Source: Miltoncostaea oceani
Lineage (GTDB): Bacteria; Actinomycetota; Thermoleophilia; Miltoncostaeales; Miltoncostaeaceae
Direction: 5' to 3'
Assembly: GCF_018141545.1 (NCBI RefSeq)
Contig: NZ_CP064356.1
Location: 1,488,001 to 1,552,000, forward strand
Length of the DNA: 64,000 nt
Shown here: positions 40,460-49,040 of the stretch, piece after piece
Layout: the number at the start of each line of letters is the position of its first letter
How positions within the stretch are numbered: position 1 is the first letter of the stretch
The notes under the pieces: generated by a model
Seen by the model: the letters and a program-made list of their open reading frames with translations, nothing else
The model's database searches: none
What the model was told of the DNA's origin: nothing
Made by a program: the position numbers and the translations under genes

Positions 40460-42484
40460 GTGCCCGCCGCCCTCGAGCAGTCCGTGATCGCCGGGGCCGA
40501 GCTCCCCCTGGGCGCCCTGGCCGAGCTGGCGCGCTGGGTCGAGGCCGCCGAGACCGCGGGATCCGAGGGCCCGGCGGCGCACGCGCGCATCGAGGAGCTG
40601 CTCGCGGACCTCCGCGCCCACTGGGGCGGGCTCGACCACGCGGGGCGCCGCCGCCTCGGGCACCTCGTCACCGCGCTGACGGCCCGCCGCCCGCCCGCCG
40701 GCGACGTCGACGCGGTCCCCCGCGCCGAGCCCCTGCCCGCGGTGCTCGCCCGCCTCGGCGTCCGGCGCCTGCGCCCCGGCCAGGACCTCGCCATCGCCGC
40801 CGGCCTCGCCGGGCGCGACGCCCTCGTCGTCATGGCGACCGGCTCGGGCAAGTCGCTCTGCTACCAGGCCCCCGCCGCCGCGCTCGACGGGCTGACCGTC
40901 GTCGTCTCGCCCCTCATCGCCCTCATGACCGACCAGCTCGGCGGGCTGCAGCGGGCGGGCGTGGCCGCGGCGGCCCTGCACTCCGGGTTGTCCGACGAGG
41001 AGGGCCGCGCCGCCCTCGACGCCGCGCGGACCGGGCGGCTCTCGCTGCTCTACGTCGCCCCCGAGCGGTTCCACTCCGCCGCGTTCCGGCGGGCGCTGTC
41101 CGAGGCCCGCGTCGCGCTGCTCGTGATCGACGAGGCCCACTGCGTCTCCGAGTGGGGCCACGAGTTCCGCCCCGACTACCGGCGCGTCGGCCAGTTCCGC
41201 CGCGACCTGCGGCCGCGGGCGACGATGGCCCTCACGGCGACGGCCACCGAGCGGGTCCGCGCCGACATCGCCCGCCGCCTCGGCCTGGACGACCCCGTCG
41301 AGGTCGTCGGAGGGTTCGACCGACCCAACCTCACGTTCGACGCCGCGTGGGTCGAGGGCCGGGGCTCGACGGCCCGCAAGCGCCGGGCGCTGATGGCCGC
41401 GCTCGCGAGCGCCGGCGGCGGCAAGGCGATCGTCTACTGCGGCACCCGGCGCGCCACCGACGAGACCGCCCAGATGCTCCGCGCCGAGGGGTTCAGCGCC
41501 GTCGCCTACCACGCGGGCCGCGCCGACCGCTCCGAGGCGCAGGAGGAGTTCACCGCCGGCCGCGCCCAGGTGGTCGCCGCCACCAACGCGTTCGGCATGG
41601 GCGTCAACGTCCCCGACGTGCGGCTCGTGGTGCACACCGCCCTGCCCGACTCGCTGGAGCAGCTCTACCAGGAGGCCGGGCGCGCCGGCCGCGACGGCGA
41701 GCCGTCCCGGCACGTCATCCTGGCGGGACCCGGCGACGAGGTCGCGATCCGCCGCCGCATCACCTTCGCGCGCCTCGAGCCCTCGGAGGTGGACGAGCTG
41801 CTGGCGCGCCTCGCCGCCCGCGCCGCGCCCGACGGCTCCTTCGAGATGGGCCGCTCCGAGGTCGACGACGCCGTCGGCTTCCGCCTGGCGATGGCCGAGC
41901 GCGTCGGGGCCCTCGAGGTCGAGGGCGCACCCGGCGGGGGTCGCCGGGGGCGCCTCGCCGTCGCGCGCCTGTCGCCCGACCAGCGGCGCGACCTCGGGGA
42001 GCAGGTCGGCGCGGAGCTGCGCCGCCGCCACGTCAGCCTCGACCAGGCCGTCGCCTACATCCGCGGCGACGCCTGCCGCCGCCAGGTCTTCCTCGACCAC
42101 TTCGGCGACCCCTCGGAGCCCGCCCCCGAGGAGCGCTGCTGCGACCACTGCGCGCCGCCCGCCGACCTCGCGTCGGCCGCGGTGGCGGCGCCCGGGGACA
42201 CCGGTGGCGGCACCCGCGGGGCGCCCGAGCCCGCGGAGGCGCTCGACGTCGCCGCGCGGAGGGTGTTCGACGTGCTGCGCGCGTGGCGCGGGGAGGTGGC
42301 GAAGGAGCTGGGGTGGCCCGCGTTCCGCGTCGCGTCCAACCGGACGCTGGCGGGCATCGCGCAGGCCGCGCCCCGCGACGAGCGCGCGCTGTCGGCCGTC
42401 CGCGGCGTCGGGCCGTGGCTGCTCGAGACGCACGGGCCGCGCATCCTGGAGATCGTCGGGCGAGCGGGGGAGGGCGGGGCGTGA
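40460..42484 (+). CDS. recQ: ATP-dependent DNA helicase RecQ
   Basis: A 674-residue SF2 helicase. Motif I ATGSGKSLCYQ, motif II DEAHCVSEWGHEFRP, motif VI QEAGRAGRDGEPS; then a zinc-binding RQC segment (CRRQVFL...CCDHC), and a C-terminal HRDC domain (about 600-665). An N-terminal extension of about 90 residues precedes the helicase core and is unusual for RecQ. GTG at 40460 has GAGGGG directly before it, too close for a ribosome-binding site, while CACCCT ends 6 bases upstream, as in leaderless genes here. Overlaps the thioesterase gene by 4 bases. Confidence 0.93.
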   Translation: MPAALEQSVIAGAELPLGALAELARWVEAAETAGSEGPAAHARIEELLADLRAHWGGLDHAGRRRLGHLVTALTARRPPAGDVDAVPRAEPLPAVLARLGVRRLRPGQDLAIAAGLAGRDALVVMATGSGKSLCYQAPAAALDGLTVVVSPLIALMTDQLGGLQRAGVAAAALHSGLSDEEGRAALDAARTGRLSLLYVAPERFHSAAFRRALSEARVALLVIDEAHCVSEWGHEFRPDYRRVGQFRRDLRPRATMALTATATERVRADIARRLGLDDPVEVVGGFDRPNLTFDAAWVEGRGSTARKRRALMAALASAGGGKAIVYCGTRRATDETAQMLRAEGFSAVAYHAGRADRSEAQEEFTAGRAQVVAATNAFGMGVNVPDVRLVVHTALPDSLEQLYQEAGRAGRDGEPSRHVILAGPGDEVAIRRRITFARLEPSEVDELLARLAARAAPDGSFEMGRSEVDDAVGFRLAMAERVGALEVEGAPGGGRRGRLAVARLSPDQRRDLGEQVGAELRRRHVSLDQAVAYIRGDACRRQVFLDHFGDPSEPAPEERCCDHCAPPADLASAAVAAPGDTGGGTRGAPEPAEALDVAARRVFDVLRAWRGEVAKELGWPAFRVASNRTLAGIAQAAPRDERALSAVRGVGPWLLETHGPRILEIVGRAGEGGA

Positions 42485-42873
42485 GCGAGGACCAGGGGGC
42501 CGCGGCGCCTCCCGAGACGCGGATGTGCCGGTTCGTCTTCCCGGGCGACACGAACCACCTGGGGACGCTCTACGGCGGGACCCTGATGGCGTGGATGGAC
42601 TCCGCGGCGGCGGTCGCCGGGGTCCGCCGCGCGGGTTCGGTGGCCGTGGTGACGGCGGCGGTCGACCGGCTGGAGTTCCGGGTCGCGATCCGCGAGGGCG
42701 AGCTCGTCGAGCTGGTCGCCCGCGTCGACTCGGTGGGCCGGACCAGCATGCAGGTGGTCGTGGAGGCCCACCGCGAGGACCCCGCCGGTCACACCCGCGA
42801 GCTCTGCACCACCGGCGTCTTCACGATGGTCGCCCTCGGCGCCGACGGACGACCGACGGCCGTGCGCGACTAG
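42481..42873 (+). CDS. Acyl-CoA thioesterase (YciA-type hotdog fold)
   Basis: A 130-residue single hotdog domain. RFVFPGDTNHLGTLYGGTLMAWMD is split by the catalytic region NHLGTLYGG, with the Asp of AWMDSAA following; VELVARVDSVGRTSM forms the core strands. YciA-like enzymes hydrolyse acyl-CoA to control CoA pools. Translationally coupled to recQ, with no obvious functional link. Convergent overlap of 4 bases with the TetR gene. Confidence 0.88.
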   Translation: MSEDQGAAAPPETRMCRFVFPGDTNHLGTLYGGTLMAWMDSAAAVAGVRRAGSVAVVTAAVDRLEFRVAIREGELVELVARVDSVGRTSMQVVVEAHREDPAGHTRELCTTGVFTMVALGADGRPTAVRD

Positions 42874-43469
42874 GACGAGGGGCGGGCGCCGACGGCGCGG
42901 AGGGTGGCGTCGGCGACGCGCTCCTCCCAGCCGGGGTCGAACGGGTCGCCCGCCAGGTGCCGGGCGTAGTAGGCGCCGACGCACATCTCCACGGCGGTCG
43001 CGACGTCGGCGTCCTCCGCGATCCCGCCGCGGTCGCGCGCGGCCTCCAGGGCGTCGCGCAGCAGCCGGCGTCCCGGGTGGAGGCTCCGCTCGCGGAGGGC
43101 GGCGATCAGGTCGGGCAGGTGCTCCGCCTCCGCCAGGCACACGCCGGTGAGGGACATGCCCACCCGGTCGAACACGCTGCGCAGGTGGCGGAGCTGGGCG
43201 ACCAGGTCGGTCCGGAGGTCGCCCGACAGCGCCGGCGCGCCGCCCATGCGCAGCCGCTCGAAGGCGGCGGCGACGAGCTCCGCCTTGCCGGCGTACCGCA
43301 GGTACACCGTCGGCTTCGCGACCCCGGCGCGTGCGGCGACGGCCTCCATCGACATGGCGCTGTAGCCGACCTCGCCGAGCAGGGCCGCCGCGGCGTCGAG
43401 GATGGCGGCGTCGACATCGGCCGACCGGGGACGGCCGCGGGGACGGGCGGGGCGGGGCGGGGATGCCAT
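42870..43469 (-). CDS. TetR/AcrR-family transcriptional regulator
   Basis: A 199-residue TetR protein. DNA-binding domain: DAAILDAAAALLGEVGYSAMS, MEAVAARAGVAKPTVYLRYAGK (helix-turn-helix), then a C-terminal ligand domain. It is divergent from an MFS drug exporter with a symmetric operator between them, so it is the probable local repressor. The ATG lies 7 bases after TAGGAT. Confidence 0.9.
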   Translation of the reverse strand: MASPPRPARPRGRPRSADVDAAILDAAAALLGEVGYSAMSMEAVAARAGVAKPTVYLRYAGKAELVAAAFERLRMGGAPALSGDLRTDLVAQLRHLRSVFDRVGMSLTGVCLAEAEHLPDLIAALRERSLHPGRRLLRDALEAARDRGGIAEDADVATAVEMCVGAYYARHLAGDPFDPGWEERVADATLRAVGARPSS

Positions 43470-43476
43470 CGGTACG

Positions 43477-43482
43477 ATCCTA
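43477..43482 (-). promoter_or_regulatory. Putative -10 box of the TetR gene
   Basis: Minus-strand TAGGAT, 7 bases before the ATG at 43469, with the palindrome at 43489-43508 directly upstream. Confidence 0.45.
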
Positions 43483-43488
43483 TCCGCA

Positions 43489-43508
43489 TTTACTGTACGT
43501 TGCGTAAA
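43489..43508. promoter_or_regulatory. Candidate TetR operator
   Basis: The 20-bp sequence reads TTTAC-NNN-ACGT-NNN-GTAAA, 14 of 20 bases symmetric. It lies in the AT-richer centre of the divergent gap between the TetR and MFS genes. Confidence 0.6.
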
Positions 43509-43531
43509 GCACGAGCGACCGCGGAGGCCCG

Positions 43532-45001
43532 ATGTCCGGTTCGACCCCTTCCCTGGCGGCGTCCCGCACCCGCCGCCCCCCGAGGCCGGGCCTCCTGCTC
43601 CTCGCCCTCACCGTCGCCGGCGGGTCCTTCGCGCTCATGCAGGCGGTGGTCGTCCCCGCGCTCCCCGAGCTGCAGCGCGACCTGGACAGCACGACGGCCT
43701 GGGTCGCCTGGACGGTGTCGATCTACCTGCTGAGCGCGTCGGTCGCGACGCCGCTGCTGGGGCGCCTCGGCGACCAGTACGGCAAGGACCGCATGCTGCT
43801 CGTGACGCTCGCGATCTTCACCGTGGGGTCGATCCTCAGCATCTTCGCGTGGGACATCACGTCGCTGATCGTGTTCCGCGCGATCCAGGGCGTCGGCGGC
43901 GCCGTCTACCCGCTGTGCTTCTCGATCATCCGCGACGAGATGCCGCCGAAGCGCATGGGCGTGGCGATGGGGCTCATCTCGGCGATGCTCGGCGTGGGCG
44001 GCGGGCTCGGCCTGGTGATGAGCGGGATCATCGTGGACAACGGCTCGTGGCGGATCCTCTTCGTCGTCGGCGCCGTGATCGGCCTGATCGCCATGGGGCT
44101 CGTCCGCGCCGCCGTGCCGCCGTCGCCGTCGCGGGCGCGGGCGTCCCTCGACATCCCGGGGGCGCTGCTGCTGTCGGCCGGCCTGATCTGCGTCCTCGTG
44201 GCGCTCACCGAGAGCCGGTCGTGGGGCTGGGGCTCGCCGCTGCAGATGAGCGTTCTCGGCGCCGGCCTCGTGATCCTGGTGCTCTGGGGCTGGATCGAGT
44301 CGCGCACGGCGCAGCCGCTCGTGGACATGCGGATGATGGCCCGCCGGCCCGTCCTCTTCACGAACCTCGCCGCGCTGTTCTGCGGCTTCACGATGTACGC
44401 GATCTTCACGGTTCTGCCGCTGTTCGCGCAGATGCCGAGCGGGCTCCCCGTGGACGCCCAGGCGCTCGTGACCTACGGCTTCGGCGCCAGCGTCACGGTG
44501 TCGGCGCTCTACCTCATCCCGGGCGCGCTGGTGATGCTGCCCGCCGGCCCCTACGGCGGCGTCCTCGGCCGCCAGATCGGCTTCAAGTACGCCCTCGCGA
44601 TCGGCCTCCTCGTCACGGCGATCGGCTCCGCCATGCTCGCCGCGATCCACGCGGAGCCGTGGCAGCTGATGCTCGGCTACGCCGTCGGCGCCGCCGGCGT
44701 CGCGGTGGCGTTCGGCGCGATGCCGAAGCTGATCGCCGACGCGGTGAGCCCCACCGAGACCGGCATCGCGACGGGGATGAACACGGTCGTGCGCACCGTC
44801 GGCAGCGCCATCGGCGCGCAGGCGGCGATCACCCTGCTCGCGAGCGACACCATCGCGGGCACCGACATCCCCGCCGAGGGCGGCTTCAGCACCTCGTTGT
44901 GGCTGGGCGCGGCCGCCGCCCTCGTCGCGGCGCTGCTCGCCCTCGGCATCTCCCCGCGCCGCCGCGTGCCCCGGGAGGCGGTCGCCGCCTCCCGGGGCTG
45001 A
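43532..45001 (+). CDS. MFS drug exporter, DHA2 (14-helix) family
   Basis: A 489-residue transporter with about 14 hydrophobic helices. Motif A is GRLGDQYGKDRML between helices 2 and 3, motif C-like GVGGGLGLVMSG in helix 5. DHA2 proteins export drugs or toxic lipophiles with proton antiport. ATG at 43532 has GGAGG six bases upstream. Regulated in all likelihood by the divergent TetR protein. Confidence 0.9.
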   Translation: MSGSTPSLAASRTRRPPRPGLLLLALTVAGGSFALMQAVVVPALPELQRDLDSTTAWVAWTVSIYLLSASVATPLLGRLGDQYGKDRMLLVTLAIFTVGSILSIFAWDITSLIVFRAIQGVGGAVYPLCFSIIRDEMPPKRMGVAMGLISAMLGVGGGLGLVMSGIIVDNGSWRILFVVGAVIGLIAMGLVRAAVPPSPSRARASLDIPGALLLSAGLICVLVALTESRSWGWGSPLQMSVLGAGLVILVLWGWIESRTAQPLVDMRMMARRPVLFTNLAALFCGFTMYAIFTVLPLFAQMPSGLPVDAQALVTYGFGASVTVSALYLIPGALVMLPAGPYGGVLGRQIGFKYALAIGLLVTAIGSAMLAAIHAEPWQLMLGYAVGAAGVAVAFGAMPKLIADAVSPTETGIATGMNTVVRTVGSAIGAQAAITLLASDTIAGTDIPAEGGFSTSLWLGAAAALVAALLALGISPRRRVPREAVAASRG

Positions 45002-45006
45002 CCGCC

Positions 45007-47202
45007 CTACTCGGTGGCGGTCGCCGGGGTCGCCGGGGCGACCGGCGCCGGGTCGAGCCCGAGGGGCGTGTCGCCCCGGCGCTCGGGGGGCGGCAGGCTG
45101 GGCTCGACGCGCAGGATCCGCGCGGCCCAGACCGGCAGCCACCAGTTCCAGCGCCCCAGCACGGCCACGAAGGCGGGCAGCAGCATGCTGCGCACCACCG
45201 TCGCGTCGAGCAGGATGCCGATGGCCAGCGCGGTCGCGAAGACCTTGATGTCGGTCCCCGGCGTCGCCGAGAGGGCGACGAACGCGAGGAACAGGATCAG
45301 CGACCCCGCCGTCACCAGGCGCCCGGTGCGGGCGAGGCCGGCGACCACCGCGCGGTCGGTCGACCCGTCGCGGTCGTACTCCTCCCGCATGCGGCTCAGG
45401 ATGAAGACCTCGTAGTCCATCGAGAGCCCGTAGAGGAACGCGAACACCATCAGCGGCACCCAGACCGTGAGCGCCCCCGTCGGCTCGATGTCGAAGAGCA
45501 GCCCCGACCCGTGGCCGTTCTGCCAGAAGACGACCATGAAGCCCCACACCGCGCCGATCGACAGGATGTTGAAGACCACGGCCTTCAACGGCAGCAGCAG
45601 CGAGCGGAAGACCCGGGCCAGCAGGATGAAGGTGACCGCGAGGATCACCAGCACCACCCAGACGAAGTTCCCGTAGACGGCGTCGTTGAAGTCGACGTTG
45701 CCGGCCACGATGCCGCCGACGAGCGGCTCGCCCGGCAGGTCGCCCACGGCGTCGCGCACCCCGGCGACCGTGGAGGCGCTGTCCTCCTCGAGGGGGAAGA
45801 CGTTCACGATCGCGGTGTCGCCGACGCGCCACCGCGCGTCGTCCGGGGCGATCGCCCCGCGGACGCCCGCGACCCCGGCGGCGGCGTCGCGGACGGCAGC
45901 GGGGTCGCCGCCCGTGACCGCGACCTCGTACGGCGCCAGGACGCCGGGGCCGATGCCCGAGTCCGTCAGGGCGTCGACCGCGGTCCGTCCCTCGCCGCTC
46001 GACGCGAGGGCGTCGGCGCGCGGGGTCCCGGTCGAGAAGCCGAACACCGGGATGAACAGGAGGAGCAGGATCAGCAGCGCCACCGCGCCGACGATCCACC
46101 GGCGCCGGACGACGAAGCGGCCCCACGGCACCCAGCCGCCGCCGGCGTTGGAGGTGCGGCGGCGGAAGCCCCACCGGTCGAGCCGCGGCCCGACCGTCGC
46201 GAGCACGACCGGCAGGAGCGTCACCGCGACCAGCGTGCTGATGACGGGGATCAGCATGCCGCCGTAGCCGATGCTGCGCAGGAACGGCACGGGGAGCACC
46301 ACGAGGGACAGGAGCCCGATCGCGACGGCGAGCCCGCTGAAGATCACCGCCCTCCCGGCGTGCTCCATGGTCGCGACGACGGCGTCGTCGCGGTCGCGCC
46401 CGGCGGCGACCTCCTCGCGCCAGCGCATGACGATCAGCAGCGAGTAGTCGATCGCCACTCCGAGGCCGATCAGCGAGATCAGGAACTGCACGACCACCGA
46501 GACCTCGGTCACCTCGGCGAGGGGCCAGAGCGCGAGGAAGGTCGTCGGGATGGCGATCGCCGCCATCAGCAGCGGGACGAACGCCATCGTCGACCCGAAG
46601 ACGAAGGCGAGCACGATGAGGGCGCCGAGGCCGCCGATCAGCGTCTCGGCGAGCACGCTCGGGCCCGCCGACTCGTCGTCGCCGGTCGCGAGCACGTCGA
46701 GGCCGGTGATGAGGACCGGTGCGCCCTCCACCGACACGCCGGCCGCGGCGGCCCGTGCCTGGTCGATGGCCTCCCCGGCCGGTTCGAACGCGACCTGCGC
46801 GGCGGGGAAGTAGACGACGCCGTAGGTCGTGCGGCCGTCCTCCGAGACGAAGACGCGGTCGCCGGTGCTGGCGAAGTCGGCGGAGCGGGAGCCGGGGATC
46901 GCGTCGCCGACGGCCCGGAACGCCTCGCCGATCTGGTCGCGGACACCGGGGGAGTCGACCGTCGTGCCCTCCGGCAGCTGCACGACGGGGACCAGGGGCC
47001 CGGAGACGCGTGGCCCGCCGTTGCCGTAGCGCTGCTCGATCAGGTTCGCGGCGTCGCTGCTCTCGCGCCCGGGCAGCTCGAACTCGTCGGAGAGCGCGTC
47101 GACCGCCGGCCCCACCGACGCGAACGCCGCGACGGCGATCACGACCCATGCCAGCACCACCACGAGGCGGTGCCCCAGGACCCAACGCGTGAACGACGTC
47201 AC
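45007..47202 (-). CDS. MMPL/RND-family transporter
   Basis: A 731-residue protein with 11-12 membrane helices and two extracytoplasmic loops (about 40-190 and 410-510). RND-type motifs include the proton-relay Asp in GLGVAIDYSLL and its counterpart YGLSMDYEVFIL in the second half. MMPL proteins move lipids or heme-like compounds across the actinobacterial membrane. GTG 47202 has GGGAGG five bases upstream. Its promoter carries a LexA-type palindrome. Confidence 0.9.
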   Translation of the reverse strand: MTSFTRWVLGHRLVVVLAWVVIAVAAFASVGPAVDALSDEFELPGRESSDAANLIEQRYGNGGPRVSGPLVPVVQLPEGTTVDSPGVRDQIGEAFRAVGDAIPGSRSADFASTGDRVFVSEDGRTTYGVVYFPAAQVAFEPAGEAIDQARAAAAGVSVEGAPVLITGLDVLATGDDESAGPSVLAETLIGGLGALIVLAFVFGSTMAFVPLLMAAIAIPTTFLALWPLAEVTEVSVVVQFLISLIGLGVAIDYSLLIVMRWREEVAAGRDRDDAVVATMEHAGRAVIFSGLAVAIGLLSLVVLPVPFLRSIGYGGMLIPVISTLVAVTLLPVVLATVGPRLDRWGFRRRTSNAGGGWVPWGRFVVRRRWIVGAVALLILLLLFIPVFGFSTGTPRADALASSGEGRTAVDALTDSGIGPGVLAPYEVAVTGGDPAAVRDAAAGVAGVRGAIAPDDARWRVGDTAIVNVFPLEEDSASTVAGVRDAVGDLPGEPLVGGIVAGNVDFNDAVYGNFVWVVLVILAVTFILLARVFRSLLLPLKAVVFNILSIGAVWGFMVVFWQNGHGSGLLFDIEPTGALTVWVPLMVFAFLYGLSMDYEVFILSRMREEYDRDGSTDRAVVAGLARTGRLVTAGSLILFLAFVALSATPGTDIKVFATALAIGILLDATVVRSMLLPAFVAVLGRWNWWLPVWAARILRVEPSLPPPERRGDTPLGLDPAPVAPATPATATE

Positions 47203-47236
47203 GATGCCTCCCGGCGTCTCGGATCAGGACGGGGCG

Positions 47237-47266
47237 ACGCTACCGCAGCGGGCGGCCCGTTGTCGA
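47237..47266 (-). promoter_or_regulatory. Candidate promoter of the MMPL gene
   Basis: Minus-strand TCGACA (47266-47261), 18-base spacer, TAGCGT (47242-47237), about 35 bases before the GTG start. One of few promoters here with a -35 resembling TTGACA. Confidence 0.45.
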
Positions 47267-47277
47267 ACATGTGTTCC
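47264..47277. promoter_or_regulatory. LexA (SOS) box-like palindrome
   Basis: CGAACATGTGTTCC matches the Gram-positive LexA consensus CGAACRNRYGTTYC at every fixed position (GAAC-N4-GTTC). It touches the -35 of the MMPL promoter (3 bases shared) and lies 123 bases before the divergent helicase gene. Confidence 0.5.
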
Positions 47278-47381
47278 TCCCATCGGCGGTGCGCGGTCCG
47301 GCGCGCGGGGACGCGCCGCCATCATGACCGTCCGGGCGGCCCGGATTCATCGCCCGGCGGCCATGCATCCGCGCGGGCGGC

Positions 47382-47387
47382 TATCGT
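47382..47387 (+). promoter_or_regulatory. Putative -10 box for the SF2 helicase gene
   Basis: TATCGT ends 12 bases before the ATG at 47400, predicting a 6-base leader. Confidence 0.4.
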
Positions 47388-47399
47388 GCCCGGCCGCGG

Positions 47400-49034
47400 A
47401 TGACCCGATCGATCAGACTCCGCCGCTGGCAGAAGGCGGCCCTCGACACCTTCCGGGAACGGCCCGGCCCCGACTTCCTGGCCGTGGCCACCCCGGGCGC
47501 GGGGAAGACCACGTTCGCGCTCGCCGCGGCCCGGCAGGACCTCGCCCTCGCGCCGCGCCGGCGCCTGATCGTCGTCGCGCCCACCCAGCACCTCAAGACC
47601 CAGTGGGCCGACGCCGCCGAGGGCCTCGACCTGCACCTCGAGCCGTCGTGGACGGCCTCGGACGGCGGGCTGCCCGCCGACGTCCACGGCATGGTCACGT
47701 CGTACCAGCAGGTCGCCTCCAGCGCCGCGGCGATCGCGGCGATCGCGCGCGACGCGTTCGTGGTTCTCGACGAGGCGCACCACTCCGGTGAGGAGCGCGC
47801 CTGGGGCGACGGCACCCGCGCGGCGTTCGCCGGGGCCGCGGTGCGCCTGAGCCTGTCCGGCACCCCGTTCCGCTCGGACACCCGCGCGATCCCGTTCGTG
47901 CGGTACGACGACGACGGCCTCGCGCAGGCCGACGTGGAGTACGGCTACGCCGACGCGCTCGCCGACGGCGGCGTGGTGCGCACCGTCCGGTTCCCCCGCA
48001 CCGACGGGGAGATGGAGTGGGTCGCCGCCGACGGCACGCTCGCCTCGGCGACGTTCGCCGACCGCCTCGACGCCGTCGGGTCCGCTCAGCGCCTTCGGAC
48101 GGCGTTGTCGGTCGGCGGCGAGTGGCTCCCGGACGTGCTGTCACGCGCCCACGAGCGCCTGATGCTGACGCGCCGCACGCACCCCGGCGCGGGGGGCATG
48201 GTCATCGCGATCGACCAGGAGCACGCCCGCGGCATCGCCGACATCATGCGCCGCCGCCTCGGCGTGCACCCCGTCGTCGCCGTGTCGGAGGACCCGGGCG
48301 CGACGCGGCGGATCGCGGCGTTCGCGACGGGCACCGACCCCTGGATCGTCGCCGTCCGGATGATCTCGGAGGGCGTCGACATCCCCCGCCTGCGGGTCGG
48401 CGTCTTCGCGACCACGACGACCACCGAGCTGTTCTTCCGCCAGGCGGTCGGTCGGCTGGTGCGCTGGACGCGCGGCCTCGGCGCCCAGCCGAGCCACATG
48501 TTCATCCCCGACGACCCGCGCCTGCGGGCCCACGCGGCCGCCATCGCCGAGCAGCGGCGCCACAGCCTGCGCCGCCCCGACGGCGAGGAGGGAGAGGTCG
48601 AGCCGGCGGACGAGATCGAGGAGGTCGCGCCCCCGGAGCGGGAGGACCAGATGTCGCTGTTCGCGGCGATCTCCGCGGTGGCGACGGGGTCGGCGCCCGA
48701 CGCCGACGCCGGGGTGGGCGCCCCGCCCCCCGTCGCGACCGAGCCCCTCGACGAGGGCCTGCTGCTCGAGCTCGCCCCCGCCCCCCTGCTGGTGGCGCCG
48801 GCCGAGCCCGCCACCGAGGAGGAGCGCGGCCTGCCCGTCCGCGAGCGCCGCCGCCGCCTGCGCGACAGCAACGCCTCGCTGGTGCGTCACATCTCCCGCA
48901 TCACCGGCCTGTCGCACTCGCAGGTCAACGCCGAGCTCAACCGCCGCGTCGGGGTCGAGCGGGTCGGGGAGGCGACGATGGAGCAGCTCGAGCGGCGGCG
49001 CGCCCACGCGGCGCGGTGGCTCGCCGCCGCCTGA
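47400..49034 (+). CDS. SF2 DEAH-box helicase of actinobacterial type
   Basis: A 544-residue protein. Walker A ATPGAGKTTF (29-38), DEAH in VVLDEAHH, motif III-like LSGTPFR, and in the second lobe MISEGVDIPRLRVG and motif VI QAVGRLVRW. After about 390 comes an acidic linker with EREDQMSLF (a possible QMSLF-type clamp-binding peptide) and a C-terminal helical domain RDSNASLVRHISRITGLSHS. It resembles XPB/UvsW-like helicases; a repair role is inferred. A LexA-like box lies 123 bases upstream. Confidence 0.85.
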   Translation: MTRSIRLRRWQKAALDTFRERPGPDFLAVATPGAGKTTFALAAARQDLALAPRRRLIVVAPTQHLKTQWADAAEGLDLHLEPSWTASDGGLPADVHGMVTSYQQVASSAAAIAAIARDAFVVLDEAHHSGEERAWGDGTRAAFAGAAVRLSLSGTPFRSDTRAIPFVRYDDDGLAQADVEYGYADALADGGVVRTVRFPRTDGEMEWVAADGTLASATFADRLDAVGSAQRLRTALSVGGEWLPDVLSRAHERLMLTRRTHPGAGGMVIAIDQEHARGIADIMRRRLGVHPVVAVSEDPGATRRIAAFATGTDPWIVAVRMISEGVDIPRLRVGVFATTTTTELFFRQAVGRLVRWTRGLGAQPSHMFIPDDPRLRAHAAAIAEQRRHSLRRPDGEEGEVEPADEIEEVAPPEREDQMSLFAAISAVATGSAPDADAGVGAPPPVATEPLDEGLLLELAPAPLLVAPAEPATEEERGLPVRERRRRLRDSNASLVRHISRITGLSHSQVNAELNRRVGVERVGEATMEQLERRRAHAARWLAAA

Positions 49035-49040
49035 GGTCCC

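Noticed and set aside
43490-47185. Very long minus-strand frame opposite the MFS gene and through the MMPL gene in another phase
   Set aside because: Arg/Pro/Gly/Ala-rich composition typical of shadow frames; both well-conserved transporter proteins occupy the same DNA.
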